The notes under the pieces are model-generated. The model was not told the origin of the DNA and ran no database searches. It saw only the letters and a program-made list of their open reading frames with translations. 64,000 nt of DNA from Reticulitermes lucifugus. Lineage: Eukaryota > Arthropoda > Insecta > Blattodea > Rhinotermitidae. Position numbers and translations under genes: made by a program. Below are positions 26,475 through 38,240 of this stretch, one piece after another. The stretch covers positions 1-64,000 of the forward strand of contig JAKCWW010000267.1 in assembly GCA_026260175.1 (NCBI GenBank), written 5' to 3'. The number at the start of each line of letters is the position of its first letter. The first letter of the stretch is position 1.

Positions 26475-29400
26475 AATAGACTGTTTTTTAAACTTAATCG
26501 CATTTATTATTCTTCTCCTGTAGGTAAGTACTTTATAATCTCATCACACCAAATGTGACGTTATGAAATATTGGTCGCCGGAATAAGTGAGCGTTTAACC
26601 TAAAATTGAACTCGTAACTCTTTACTGTAAGGAAATTATATGGTATTTCCCCACTTGACGTGTGTATAGGATTTGCAACAAGTCACTACTGTCTAAATTC
26701 AAAACGGCTCTAAAATTAAATCACAGACGCGGAAATTGAAGCCGTACCAAAGAAAAGATTTGCAATGGCATTGCAGACAATATTTTCGGAGCTAGAGCGA
26801 CTAGTATCTAGTTTGAATTTCATGAATTAATTTCCCTGTACTAGCCATTAGATAAGTAAAAAAAATTATGACATCGTAATAACAAAGCTGATGAATTAAT
26901 GAATTTCTGCAATGTTCCAATAATCATATGAAACTTTTTCAATAATATTTGTTTTATATTATCCTAGAAGAATAAAACTGGTATCTGTGATAGGAAATAA
27001 AGATAGGTTAATGATTGGGTTAAGAAGAAAATCTTACAACACAAGTTTCTTTGTACAATGTCTACCTTTATCCAACTTTCTGTATTTTGCATGAAAAGGC
27101 ATGGGTCTACATTTATTACTACAAGCACAAAACACACATTCGTGTCTAGGCTTACAGTCACAATCAGTGGCACAAAATGTCAAGAAATAAGTGATGAATG
27201 ACCATAATGATAACAAAGATGAGTCGGCTATGTGTTGAGTAGCTGTGTCACAAATAAAAATATGAAAGTATAGAAGTCGATTGTCAAGCTAAAAATAGTA
27301 TTTCTTATAAGAAATGAATTGGGACTAAGAATTCAATTGCCTCCTATCTAAAGTAATAAAATATGTTTCATTTATTTTGTTAGAATCATTACCGTTCCTC
27401 AGTCCGGTGTTTAGTTTAATTGTTTATAAAAAGACGTATTGGTCAGAGACATAGCAAATAAAATAGAGTAAACAGCATTCACATAATTTGAGGTCAATCT
27501 GTTTTAACGTAAAATATAAATCTCCTAAGAGATTGTTACCTTGCATTATTTAACTTGTAAATTAAACAAACGTAACTATTTTTACTGTGTACACTTTTCA
27601 AACTTTCATATCTTGCCGAATCACCTGGACATAAAACTGTAGATTCCTTAACGGCATTTTTGTATCTCTTATAATAGGTGCACTATATAAATGCTGCTGT
27701 AATAATTTCAAAATTTCTGTCCCTCTGTAATTAACACTTCTTTCTTACACTTTTATTCGTAGAATACAACAAATAATTGACGTTGATTGAACTACGTACA
27801 TTGATTAATAACAGGAAAAACACGGCATCTGACATAACGTCTTTATTCAAGTCAATTCTTATCGTTCTGCCGACAATCATCTAAAAGTATTTGCTATAGA
27901 TTCAGTCAATGTACGTGCCACTGAGCATATTGGAATGAAGAAATGCCTTTTGTTTTGTCGCAAGGAGTTGGCCCATTTTCTATCAAAACGTAAAGAAAAA
28001 GAAAAACGTAAGGCAGCCCTGAAAGAATCTGAAGGACAAATAATGGTGGCAACGATCTTATACGGACTATAAGAAACACGGCCAGAAAAAAAAAATCTGC
28101 TTCAGACTGCAACTCCAAATTGAAAATAACAGTCACGCTTAGATTATATTGACAAAATGAAAAAACACTAGCCAATTGTAAAAGGCAGGGGAGACTAAGA
28201 GCGGAATATATGTGTCGTCAGAAAAGGTAAGCTAATTTTTCTTTACATTATGATAATCTCTGTAAAATTTAGCCACATGCACAAAAGATCGTCTTGTGAT
28301 AATTAAATTAAAACTTGTGTTATGAAATTTAACACGCTTGTGTTCAATAATACAACATGCGTCTCTATAAAATTACATTCCTAAAATATAAAATGTGAAC
28401 TTAAAGTTTCATATACTTTTAAGCTAACTGTAAATTTTTGGGAGACAAACTAAAATTTAAGCTTACTACTTCGTTGCTAAAAACCGATGTTCTTCTGTAT
28501 GGTAAAAGAATAACAGCCTAAATTCACGATTAATCTTGTACGTAAATAGTCTTCTGTCTATGTGATTTTAAATTAAAATTGCGCGTAATCATGTAATGTT
28601 TACGTAAGTGGATGGAGAGAGATTTGATATTCTCAGAGCGGAGCTGAAAAATATTCAGTTGTTTAGAAACATTACGCCATCTCGACAGGTAAATTGTTAT
28701 CGACGTCTCAAAAGATCGTAATGATTTCATCAGTCGACACAGCATAACATGCCATAAGACATGAGTCTTCGTGTATGATTATCTTTGTGGCAATGAAAAT
28801 GTACACCATCTCGACGTTAGAAACTCGAAAACCTCACACTTAAACTATTTTCTGGTATCCATTTGAGTAGGCGGTAGCGATATTTTCCCATCGGAATAAA
28901 AGAGGAAAGAATCAAACCTTCTACAAGGAACAAAACCCCTTAAGACAACATGTTTTGCATTCCGAATCGCGTGCAAGATATTTATGGATCAAGTATTATC
29001 GGAAGCATTTGTTTATGAAATTAATTAATTAAAATTTCAATTTCATGATTTGATGGAATTTGGAAATTTAAATTACAAAACGCCATTGTCTATTTTCTGA
29101 ACACTCAGATTTCTTAGTCCTGTGAGTGTATTATTTATTTTTATGAAAATTTAAATACCATTTTATAAAAACGTGTAATTGACTTTTTATCAAATTACAG
29201 GCTTAAAGTCGATGCAAATTTAAAACTTTTATTAATTTACAAAAATACTTTGCATAAATTTGGCAACTTACTCCATCGAATGAATTGAAAGGAAACTAGG
29301 CTTTCTGTTATAGAAGTATCATTTCGAATTTACAAACTTAAAGAAAATGTAAGGAAAGCAACATGTCATGGATTAACAATGCATGATATTTAATGGCCAT

Positions 29401-30289
29401 CTTTCACTCATTACTTCACACTATTTTATTAGAATCAATCATTCAATAAATAATGTTTATTAAAATGCTTACATTATAATAAGATATTCTACAAATGAGT
29501 TTCTTTAGTATAACGTTACCTTAAGTCAATTTAATTTATGTACATTTCTCCGACCGCTGAAGTGACTAGCGTCAAGTAATACGCTTTGTAATACACATGA
29601 CGGGTTTGGTGTATGTGTATGTGTAGTTTAAGCCTCAGTCATACATAAAAACATGAAGCCCTATAATGGCAATTATTAGTAACTTAGTAATAAAAATAAT
29701 TCTCTATCACACACTACTTTGTTCACACAGAATCATAACGTATATCTCAGTCTTGCATTTTCCTTAGTAAAAGTTCTGTTCCGTTTTCTACTTGCTTAAA
29801 ATCCTTATGTCTCAAGTACACACTCTGGCAGGAAGACAATACTAACATGGGTTTGTTGTTTCATTCCTGTAACAGTGCGTTCATGTGTCAGATATAACTG
29901 GCGATAAGGATACTGTCCATCTTGTTGAAGATAAATAGATAGCCCCTACATATATTCTATTATACTAACACCGATTGGGTTGTGAACAAACACATTTGGC
30001 ATTAGGATGATATAGTCCGGCTACAGATAAGTGCTAAATAGATTATCTTCATTACATTTTATTTCGAACTTAGGCCTATGCAAAGGAAAACAGGGCACGT
30101 TATTGAAGCATGAGCTGTTTCTATGCAAGCGTATTTTAAACCAGTCTTATTTTGAGTTTCGTAACGTATTCCATACAAGTATAAACCTTTAGGGAAAATA
30201 TTAAGTACTTTTAGAATTTCGCATGCCAAGTAACGCAACTTCAAACCTTGCATTTTGAAAGATTATTTGATAGTTTTACAGACTACTAA
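26475..30289. other. Intergenic DNA, nothing recognised
   Basis: Strongly AT-rich 3' flank of the wingless gene. Open frames such as 26964-27216 and 27906-28175 (minus) are low-information and match nothing I know. Confidence 0.45.
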
Positions 30290-30530
30290 TTCATGTATCC
30301 CTGCGGGGGGCATGAAATATACCTCTTTTCCAAAAACTTTCACAACGGATCTGGGGGCCCTCCGGCCTCCTATTCAATGGGTACGAGGAGCTCTTTACGT
30401 GAGGGCAAAGCGGCCCTTGTGTGAGGCTGACGGCTCACCTCTCGCCGAGGTTAAAAACGAATGGACCTTTACCTCTACTCTCCCATTACGCCTTCATTGT
30501 TTGTATTGGGATAACTTTACTTGTAGCTTT
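30290..30530 (+). repeat. SINE family 1, 5'-decayed copy
   Basis: It begins at the B-box side (CCCTGCGGGGGGCATGAAAT), then CGGCCTCCTATTCAATGGGT, GTGAGGCTGACGGCTCACC, GAGGTTAAAAACGAATGGAC and the tail CTCTCCCATTACGCCTTCAT. The 111-residue open frame at 30255-30590 is this SINE, not a gene. It lies about 400 bp beyond the wingless stop codon, in antisense orientation to that gene. Confidence 0.8.
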
Positions 30531-30615
30531 ACTAAATCAAATGTGAATTTGTATATCTTAGATTTTGCATCACAGAATAGAGCTCTATGAATGCTGACAG
30601 CAACTTTCTCAATAT

Positions 30616-30637
30616 TTTATTTCGTCTGTCTTTTATT
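30616..30637 (-). promoter_or_regulatory. Candidate poly(A) signals for wingless
   Basis: Two AATAAA hexamers occur on the minus strand, at 30616-30621 and 30632-30637, about 280-300 nt downstream of the wingless stop codon. They could end the transcript, but the DNA is AT-rich, such hexamers are common by chance, and insect Wnt 3' UTRs can be much longer. Confidence 0.3.
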
Positions 30638-30912
30638 ATAGAAAGCAAATTCAAAGTATAACATTACTTTTCGTGTTGTGTATCCTATACTGTTAACCAA
30701 CATCCCCTCTTGTCAGTAACTCAGTGAACACTACTTCCACACACCTGCACTTTGCAAGCAACTTGCTTGAGTAAGGTCTCGATATAATTACTTCTTATCT
30801 TCTTCCGAGCTCTCACCAAATATTTCAGCACATTAAAAAGGGTATTTTGTTGATAAAGCACAAAGTCTGCCCCTGTTGCACTCCATATTTTGCCTGACAA
30901 CTGAGACACAAT

Positions 30913-31428
30913 TCACAGACACGTGTGTACAATCTGTTTTGTCCGACACAGGCTGCATTTTACTTTGCAACACCAGTGGAACATACACTCGCACCGTTGT
31001 ATAACAGATATCTCCTGAGTCCTGTATCCTCGACCGCAGCACATTAGGTCACAACCATCCACGCCTATTGACGTGTCGTTGCACTGACGACCGTGCGTGC
31101 CCGGAATTCCGAGCTGCGGGTTCCGCTCGCAGAAACCTGGTGACGGCTCGTAATAAACCAAATCCTTAGTACCCGGTGGTTTATGATCTGGGTTGTAAGG
31201 TTTCAGCTTAAAAGTGTAGCGATTTCTTTTGCCTCCAGCACCGCCGCCAGCTTGACCACGTAGACTCCCGACGTTGCTCACCATTACTCTGGAAGCGCCA
31301 TCAAAGCGGTCCTTAAGATTGTCGCCTACTACTCGGAAGCTGGGCAGCCGCATCCAGCACGTTTTCACTGTGCATGACCCAGACATACCATGGCACTTAC
31401 ACTCTTGACGCATCTCGGAAGAGACATG
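30913..31428 (-). CDS. wg: wingless/Wnt1, terminal coding exon
   Basis: This encodes the last 171 residues of the secreted Wnt-1 ligand, which binds Frizzled and LRP5/6 (Arrow) receptors and sets segment polarity and appendage pattern. It opens [20 protein letters not shown]; the serine at exon residue 16 in CHGMSGSC is the family's lipid attachment site. Then follow [18 protein letters not shown], the conserved [29 protein letters not shown] with a likely N-glycosylation site, and the cysteine-rich end [10 protein letters not shown]...HWCCKVKC...CRTK..HTCL. The acceptor is TTTGTCTTTGTTTGCAG with a good pyrimidine tract, placing the exon start at phase 0, where Drosophila Wg reads AGRA-HVQ. 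The stop is TGA at 30913-30915. Between RVMVSNV and KRNRYTF there is only a short Gly-rich linker (GQAGGGAGG); the long insert of Drosophila Wg is absent. No disruption is seen. Confidence 0.97.
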   Translation of the reverse strand, partial: HVSSEMRQECKCHGMSGSCTVKTCWMRLPSFRVVGDNLKDRFDGASRVMVSNVGSLRGQAGGGAGGKRNRYTFKLKPYNPDHKPPGTKDLVYYEPSPGFCERNPQLGIPGTHGRQCNDTSIGVDGCDLMCCGRGYRTQEISVIQRCECMFHWCCKVKCSLCRTKQIVHTCL

Positions 31429-31964
31429 CTGCAAACAAAGACAAAACAATGCGGATTACTATTCACATTACTAAAAAAGAAACGTACCAGTAGCTTCATC
31501 AAAGCAGTGTGCACTTTGTGAGAAATGTTGATTTATCTACACTGCCATACCAATATGTTAGCTGTGCTTTATTTAGAAAGTCGTGAGTTTCTACAAAAGC
31601 GAGGCGGCAATATAACCCACACTATTATATTTTAAACAAAGTTCTTTCCGGTTTAAACGAACCGTGGAGAGGAGGGTTTGTGATATAAAGGTAAGTGAAA
31701 TATGTTTCTGTTAACGTATGAACGAGGTAGGAGAAAGTACAGAGCACAATTATAGGTATAAACCGGTCCACAACTGACTGCATTGTTCGTAACTGGACGT
31801 GGTGTTGATCGGAATTTCATTTTGTATTTTAAACAGTGGCTTATAAAACGTAACAAGCTTAAACAGTTTGGCTTACATCAGGGAGAAATAGCCCGCAGTT
31901 TTGAACAAGGTAATGAACGTTCGGATTCCATAAGACACGGGATATTTCCTGACTAGCGAAGGAG

Positions 31965-32120
31965 CGACTAGCTTCTTAAGAAGGACCCTGCTCCATGGAC
32001 TTAATTAGTTAATCCGTCAGTCCGTTTGTCAGTCAGTTAGATAGTTAGTTAATTAGTTATCTGTTAGTCAATCAGTCACTCATTAGTTACGTAGTTTTTT
32101 AGTTAGCTATTTAGTCATTC
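31965..32120 (+). repeat. Leader plus TTAG/AGTT run, copy B
   Basis: CTTCTTAAGAAGGACCCTGC then TCCATGGACTTAATTAGTTA, followed by about 110 bp of irregular AGTT/AGTC units ending in TAGTCATTCC. It shares its leader and the start of its run with 11165-11235. It lies in the wingless intron about 540 bp from the terminal exon. Confidence 0.65.
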
Positions 32121-32370
32121 CTGTCACAGTTAGTAGAAAGAAATTTAATTGAATAGGCAAATTCGGAATTTTGTGTGTATATTAAGAAAACTGTTTTTGA
32201 CTTTGAGTACACACTCACACGTTCAGAAATATGCACAGGATAATTTTCGTTTAATTATTTCTAACCCCATAAAAATACGGACACAACTTAATGAACATGA
32301 AGAGTGTATCACGCCTTACGCTACAATTTTTGTTCGAAATATTCTTTGCTCAAATGAAGATTAACAATTG

Positions 32371-32600
32371 GGGGGCCAGGATAAAGTTTATAGTCCGGTA
32401 TAGTGACTCGCTACAGACTGGACGGTACATAGTTCGAAATTACTTGAGGGAAAGGTATTCTTTCCTCTCCATAACCGTCCAGACCTACTCTCGGTCCCCT
32501 TACAAAGGAAAACGACGCCCTTTCCAGGGAAGGAGGCAGCCAAGGCATGGTTAACAACCCAATCCCTTCTAGTGCCAAGGCTACTTTTGTGCCTGCAATT
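32371..32600 (+). repeat. SINE family 1 copy
   Basis: The A-box region reads AGTCCGGTATAGTGACTCGC and the B-box place AGTTCGAAATTAC. Then follow CCATAACCGTCCAGACC and a body ending in TAGTGCCAAGGC near 32570. The 3' tail is lost or very diverged. The adjoining open frame 32291-32554 is derived from it. Confidence 0.75.
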
Positions 32601-33509
32601 GCATGTTATACGATGGTCTTTACGTTTGTTTAGGAATTTATTTCAATGAAAGTGCTGAAAAGCATGTAGGTATCCACGTGATTTGTTGGTTGAAAAAATC
32701 CTGTGCCAACCAGAATTGGAAGGGCAACATAGATTATATTGCAAGTAAAAATAAAAATTTGAGGGAATTCGTTCAGCAGTTCTCGACTTATTTCATACAT
32801 ACAGACGGAAATACACAGCAATTTTAATCAAGGTTGCACAATTTGCGATCGCAAATAAGGAAACGAAATAAAAAGCGCTTAGAGTAAATTAAAAAGATTA
32901 CGCCCTTCTGGAATATGACAAGTCGTAATTTTTAGATAATTATAAATTTCGAAGGATTCCGTGACCATAATTTTCAGGGTACAAGAAACAGCCACGCAAG
33001 AAAGAGGCGTCCTCACGTAGGAAAGCGGAAACAGTAACAGGTTCTAAAAAAATGTTGCTTTAAATTTTTGCGACGCTCTCAGTATCTCAGATTAAACAAA
33101 TGTTTTTCAGATGAGATGAAATTCTCACATGGAGAAGGTTGGTTTGGGTACGGACAAGCAGTAGACAAGCTGACAGGGTGTGGCAATTTTTGCTTGACCA
33201 CCCTGCGGAATATACAAAATAGGTTGCATTCTCTGCCAACTGTTCTGCGGACAGGCTGTCTGTCAGCAGGTCTCTCATTATTACTAACAGGGAGAGAAAG
33301 GTGTGTCCACGCGTGAAATATGATGAGAAATATCACTAGAGACAAGATTATTTAAAATACCCATGTAGTGAACCGGAGGCTCTTGTTAGCGGTGACGCCC
33401 TGGACGTCTGTTTGACATAGCAGACTCCTTAACGCGTTGAAGTTCCTTACTGAAGCATTCTCAATCACCTCAGACCAAGGCCGGCATATTGAATTTGTCT
33501 CACGGTAAA

Positions 33510-33725
33510 ATCCTTCAAATTTGAGATCTGCGCTCTTCTGGGATATTACGCAACATTTAGTAGTAGTTCTGTACCTACGATTCGGGACAACCTATCGGTA
33601 CCATCTTTGAAGATGTTAAAGATAGGTTATCCCGAAACGTCGGTACAGAAACATCACTCAACGCTGCGTATTATACCAGAAGAGCGCAGATCTCATGTAC
33701 ATCGCGGCGGAAGCCTGAAATCCTT
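33510..33725. mobile_element. Fold-back element, copy 2
   Basis: The left arm carries GAGATCTGCGCTCTTCTGGG at about 33523 and GGGACAACCTATCGGTACC. The right arm mirrors these as GGTTATCCCGAAACGTCGGT and CCAGAAGAGCGCAGATCTC, followed by GCGGCGGAAGCCTGAAATCC. The centre is near 33605. It belongs to the same family as 26244-26474. The plus-strand reading EERRSHVHRGGSLKS is a string I remember from cockroach predicted proteins. Confidence 0.8.
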
Positions 33726-34541
33726 CCAAATTCGTACCTGCTTAAAACATATGATATATTATTTGCTTAGGCCCTGTAATTTCTGCAGCTGGAACAGCCC
33801 TGTTGAACGAACATAGATGCCAACCCGTCTAACAGTTTGACTGATAAATTGCGGTTAATATCTTTGTTGGAGATTCAATTATTTTCGGATATAACACCGC
33901 GTCAACTAGCATATACTTACTGACGTTTGGGAAGGGCTTGCTGACTACAGTTTCAAGAGCTTTAACTACATAGACCCTGAAGATGCAGTCAGCAAGTTCC
34001 TCCAAAAAGTCCTTAAGCATTTACCTATCGACAGGTCGCCATGTTCTAAAACAACTGAATCTTCATCAACACCGCTGTAAGAACCTCAAACCTTTGTCTT
34101 ATACCGTATTCTCTAGAGTTGTCAAAATATGGTGCCTTTTATAAATAACTGCCATTTTGAAAGCCTTTTGACACAGATGGGTGTGAAAATAGAATTCTGG
34201 AATTTTCATCACTTATATCTATAAATAACACAGCGATATACTTCAAGAAATTATGAAGGTGTTGTCTTTTGCTGAAGGAGGAGTTCCATTAATCTCCTGT
34301 TGCAAATATTTTGAAAACAAAATGATAAGGAATATTCTTGCGACTGAGAAAAAATAACTAAGTAGCGAGCATAAAACATCATATAATTTTAAGACGGGTT
34401 TTTTCCGAGATGTGACACCGTGTAGCCTGAAATTTACCGAAATATGACCGTTTAGAGCTTACACGTGCATTGAATTATTTTTGGTACCGAAGTCTGAGAG
34501 AAAGAGGAGAAAGCGAGGCGTAACTTACGAATTATTTAAAG

Positions 34542-34841
34542 CAGTGCTTTTCAATAGGTGGCACGGTACCTCTAGTAGTAGGCGGAGCGTTGTCTGTTGG
34601 TATGCGACCTCCCTTGGAATTTAAAATGTTTTTGATAATCCAATTTTAAAAATGTTAATCGCATTACTAAATTTGTTTATATGTATTTACATGAAAAGAA
34701 AAGCACTTATAAAGTATTTATGAAGTTAAACTAGTAAAACACAATGTGTATGTTATTAATATTTTCGGTACCTGGTGATAGGCGTAGAAGTTTTTTTTTT
34801 CTGAGAGTGGTATGCGAGAAAAAGAAGGTTAAAAGGCTCTG
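34542..34841. mobile_element. hAT-type MITE with 8-bp TSD
   Basis: The left end is CAGTGCTTTTCAATAGGTGG and the reverse complement of the right end is CAGAGCCTTTTAACCTTC, typical imperfect hAT termini. The flanks are ATTTAAAG (34534-34541) and ATGTAAAG (34842-34849), an 8-bp target duplication with one mismatch. The element is 300 bp with no transposase frame, so it is non-autonomous. It is inserted in the wingless intron. Confidence 0.8.
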
Positions 34842-35109
34842 ATGTAAAGCTTCTACATTGTACTACACAGCTGTATTATCATGGTTTATCAAAGAAGTGT
34901 GTGTTTTTTCAAGTCCTTGTGCAAATATTTACAGGGCATTTGCGCAGAAATTTTTATTTGGATACTACATTTACTCCCATAAGCATGTAAAATATTTCGG
35001 CAAAAATCCTTAAAAATAACAAATTATGTAATCCCTAACGTAGTACACACAACATATCAAAGCCTCCTTTACTTAAAAATATCATAGGGAAAGTAATGCC
35101 TTACATGCG

Positions 35110-36500
35110 CCCACGTTCATGAAGTTCGCAAATGCTCAGCAGCATTATGAGCGATGCCTTGTATGCAGTTTCACCCAAATCAGATTATGTATGTGCAAGG
35201 TACGGAGAAAACTTTATTTACGTCTTTCAGTAAAGTATGGCTTTCAACTCGCGAATTCTAACAAAACTCACAGTAAATAAGTTAATTGTCGTGGATATAA
35301 ATTTAATCGATTTTTTCGAAATAGATAAAAAATTATAAAGTGAATGTAAAATTTATTTTATAGAATCAAGTAAGGTATGGCTTTCTGTTCACCAATTTCC
35401 ACGAAACTTACAATTTATCAGTGACATTATGTAACAACTTCCAACAAAGTTGCACTCAAATGGACCAATAAATTTTTAAAGTACGGGTAGAAATACGTAC
35501 AAGAAATACATGTATGTATGGCTGTCAGTGAGCTAGTTTTCACGAAACTCACGCTTGGTTGACAATTTTTCGTAAATAATATCTATAACTGAGCAATAAT
35601 CACAATCACATATTTCTATAGAAGACTTATGATAGGACAAGAATTGGAAACATAAAGAGAATTTGGAATTTCTCTGTTTAATATCTCGTACATAATGACT
35701 CTTACTTTCGTGGAAACTGAGGGCAATTTTTTCGGGTATAAAAACGTGGAAGCCTAAGGTTGAGTATACAACATGCTCGCCTGTTTGTAATTGACACACA
35801 TTTCTACTATTCGCAATATAAAGTGATGTTTAGATTTATGGGCAAATATATTTCTTCCTGACGCAATCGGAGAATGTGAGGTGATTTAGTGAGTTAGTTA
35901 TCTGTTAGTAAGTGGTGGAAATATATATATGCCACACTGGTTAGGGCTAAAGCTCAACATTTCAGCTAGAAATAAATTATTAGAATAAACAAGGTTGCAA
36001 ATGATATATTCCGTGACATATTGCCCAGCACACGTCAAGTCGTTTTCACTTTCAAAATATTGCGCGGTTTCAGTCTTCACGAGCAAATGTAATTGCATTT
36101 ACACTCGTACGAAGAGCACGGCTTTCCGTTCACTGATTTTCACGAAATTCAAAAGCATAACAGAATTATGTAATAGTATTCCGCACGGAATGTCACGGAA
36201 ATCGGGCAATGAATATGAAAAGTGCTGATAGAACCCATTTACGCCTCTAATATTGTTTTCACTCTACAGATGTTCATAAAATTCACAATTAATTAATGGT
36301 ATTTAGTGATTTTCTATAACATGCCGAATTTCACTTAAATCTGTCAAAACATGTGAAAGTACAGGTAGAAATTTATTTACGCCCTTAAATCATATATCAC
36401 TCTCACTGGGTCGATTTTCACGAAACTCACTTTGTTCGACAACATTTTGTAAAGAATACTTATGCAGAGTATTAAAGAAAACCGGTAAACAGTTTTGCTG
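35110..36500 (+). repeat. Degenerate tandem array, unit about 140 bp
   Basis: The block TTTTCACGAAACTCAC recurs in decayed form near 35270, 35398, 35540, 36140, 36270 and 36420. Each time it is followed by an AT-rich stretch with a TATGTAA- or TTGTAAA-like block, and, about 60-90 bp later, by AAAGTACGGGTAGAAAT..TT.ACG and TATGGCTTTC-like blocks. Intervals are roughly 130-155 bp. The middle (about 35600-36000) is too eroded to phase. This looks like an old satellite or minisatellite fragment. Confidence 0.65.
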
Positions 36501-36910
36501 CTGATACTAGGTCACATACAGATGGATAGACGTATGGACGGACGTGATCTGCAGATAAGGATTTCTTTCTTTATGTCGTCAAAACGCCTAATGGTTCTGA
36601 AATCCAGTAGTTGTATTAAATTCATAGGATATGGGACTATTTGATAATTTCTTTGTAAGGTACGACCCAATTTGCTCATCCTCATGTAACAACTGAAGAA
36701 AACAGCCTCAAGTAAGGATAGCATTTCAGAATATATTACATAATCAGTGGTAGACAGCCGACAAGAGATGGCCCACTTCTTTTCAAAAGACTAGCTTCTT
36801 CAGAAATGTTACATTGGGCTTGTTACTTGGCGGTCCCTTGTAGGCACAATAAAGAACGTTTGGTTTCCGTAATAGACAAGATATTCCATTACAGTCTCAG
36901 CGACATTTAA

Positions 36911-36945
36911 TTTCTCGAAGAGGGTTCTGCTCCATAAAGAGAATT
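36911..36945 (+). repeat. Leader repeat, copy C (partial)
   Basis: TTTCTCGAAGAGGGTTCTGC then TCCATAAAGAGAATT resembles the leader of copies at 11165 and 31965 (CTTCT.AAGAAGGACYCTGC, TCCATGG) but lacks the TTAG run. Confidence 0.4.
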
Positions 36946-37964
36946 GCAGTCCTGAACATATAATATTTCTCTGAATTAATAGATGTATTCCATAGCTAAT
37001 ATTGCATTATACTCGTATATCTGTCAAAGATATTTCTTTTCCATCAAGTAGCTTTTCATGACGCGGCAGGAAGAGTCATCTGTCTCCATACCATTAGCCT
37101 GTTGTGACAAGCGTGACGTGGCGAGCGATACGGTGAAGGTGGAGATTAGAAGATCAGACAGCATGACAATGGGTCTCATCCACAGTGAGGGGATTGCTAC
37201 TTACGCAAGGCTTTGCTCTTTGGCTCCTCATCAGTTGCTTTATAAAGCGAGTGATAATTGACAGATAATTCCTTGCGGCGAATATAAATGTGTTTAAGGA
37301 TTGAAACTGGGGGTTTTCAGAGAGAATTCAAGACTTCACACACGCGTGTACTCCAATGAGGAATTAACAATAAAAATATAAAATAAAATTTGAATCACAT
37401 TTCCACTCTTTCAAAAACTCTCCCTTCAGATCGGTTTCATCGAGCAAGGTGTGACAAGCAGTAAGTAACGGTTCTGAACTGTGTTCGGCAGGTGCACATT
37501 TCGAATTCCGGTAGAGAAACAGGCTATCGAGGTGAGAATTGTTGTGATTTTCCAGAGTTCCTCCGAACATATTCCGGGATTTCTCTTCGCTGTGCCATGA
37601 TTGATTCCTTCTACATTCATTCTAATAGCTTGTTAAAGTCATTCAACCATTCAGCACTAAATACTTTTAGTTACAAACATTGTCGTTAAATAAAAGGCAA
37701 ATGTGTTTTTGAGGCTCTTATAACATTTTTTCTTAAGTTTAAGGAAGCAGATAAAGTTACTGTACAAAACTAGTAATAGCTTATCGCACCAAAGTCCGCG
37801 TGCGGAAAGTTTGGAACCTAAAATCTGCTGGATTAGATGATTTCATTTACGCGTGTTCTACAGAAATTTATCGGAAAGTAATTTGTCACAGCTTCAAATT
37901 TTCGCCTTTAGTTAGTGAATGTGAAGCTCGAAAAATAAATGGAATCTAGATAGAGAAATCGATA

Positions 37965-38240
37965 TAGTTACTAGTTTGCAGGCTGGATGACCAACGACTT
38001 GTGTTTCGATTAATGGCAAGGGAAAGAGATTTCCCTCTTCCCGAAATCTTCCAGAAAAGCTATGTTTCCCTCGCAGGCTCTTAAAAAACGGGTGTCCGCT
38101 GGCCTCTTCACATGTCCTAAAGCGGCCGAAATATATATCCGATTACTTTCATCCATTTAGAGCCGAGTGGCATTATACTCGTACTTGTACTCCCCAATGT
38201 ACCATCATAGCATGCACTCGTGAAAATTTACCTTCACCTG
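37965..38240 (+). repeat. Strongly decayed SINE family 1 copy
   Basis: The blocks lie in family order but with many differences: CTGGATGACC near 37982, TTCGATTAATGGCAAGGG at the B-box place, CTTCCAGAAAAGC, CTAAAGCGGCCGAAATA, AGAGCCGAGTGGC, and a tail like CATGCACTCGTGAAAATT then TACCTTCACC. One of the oldest copies here, and not certain. Confidence 0.45.

Noticed and set aside
30255-30590. 111-codon plus-strand frame next to wingless
   Set aside because: It is a family 1 SINE read as protein; the same blocks occur at 1341-1632 and 41708-41990.
33068-33345. Overlapping 63-88 codon frames on both strands
   Set aside because: They mirror one another in a slightly GC-richer patch, with no recognisable domain or supporting signal.
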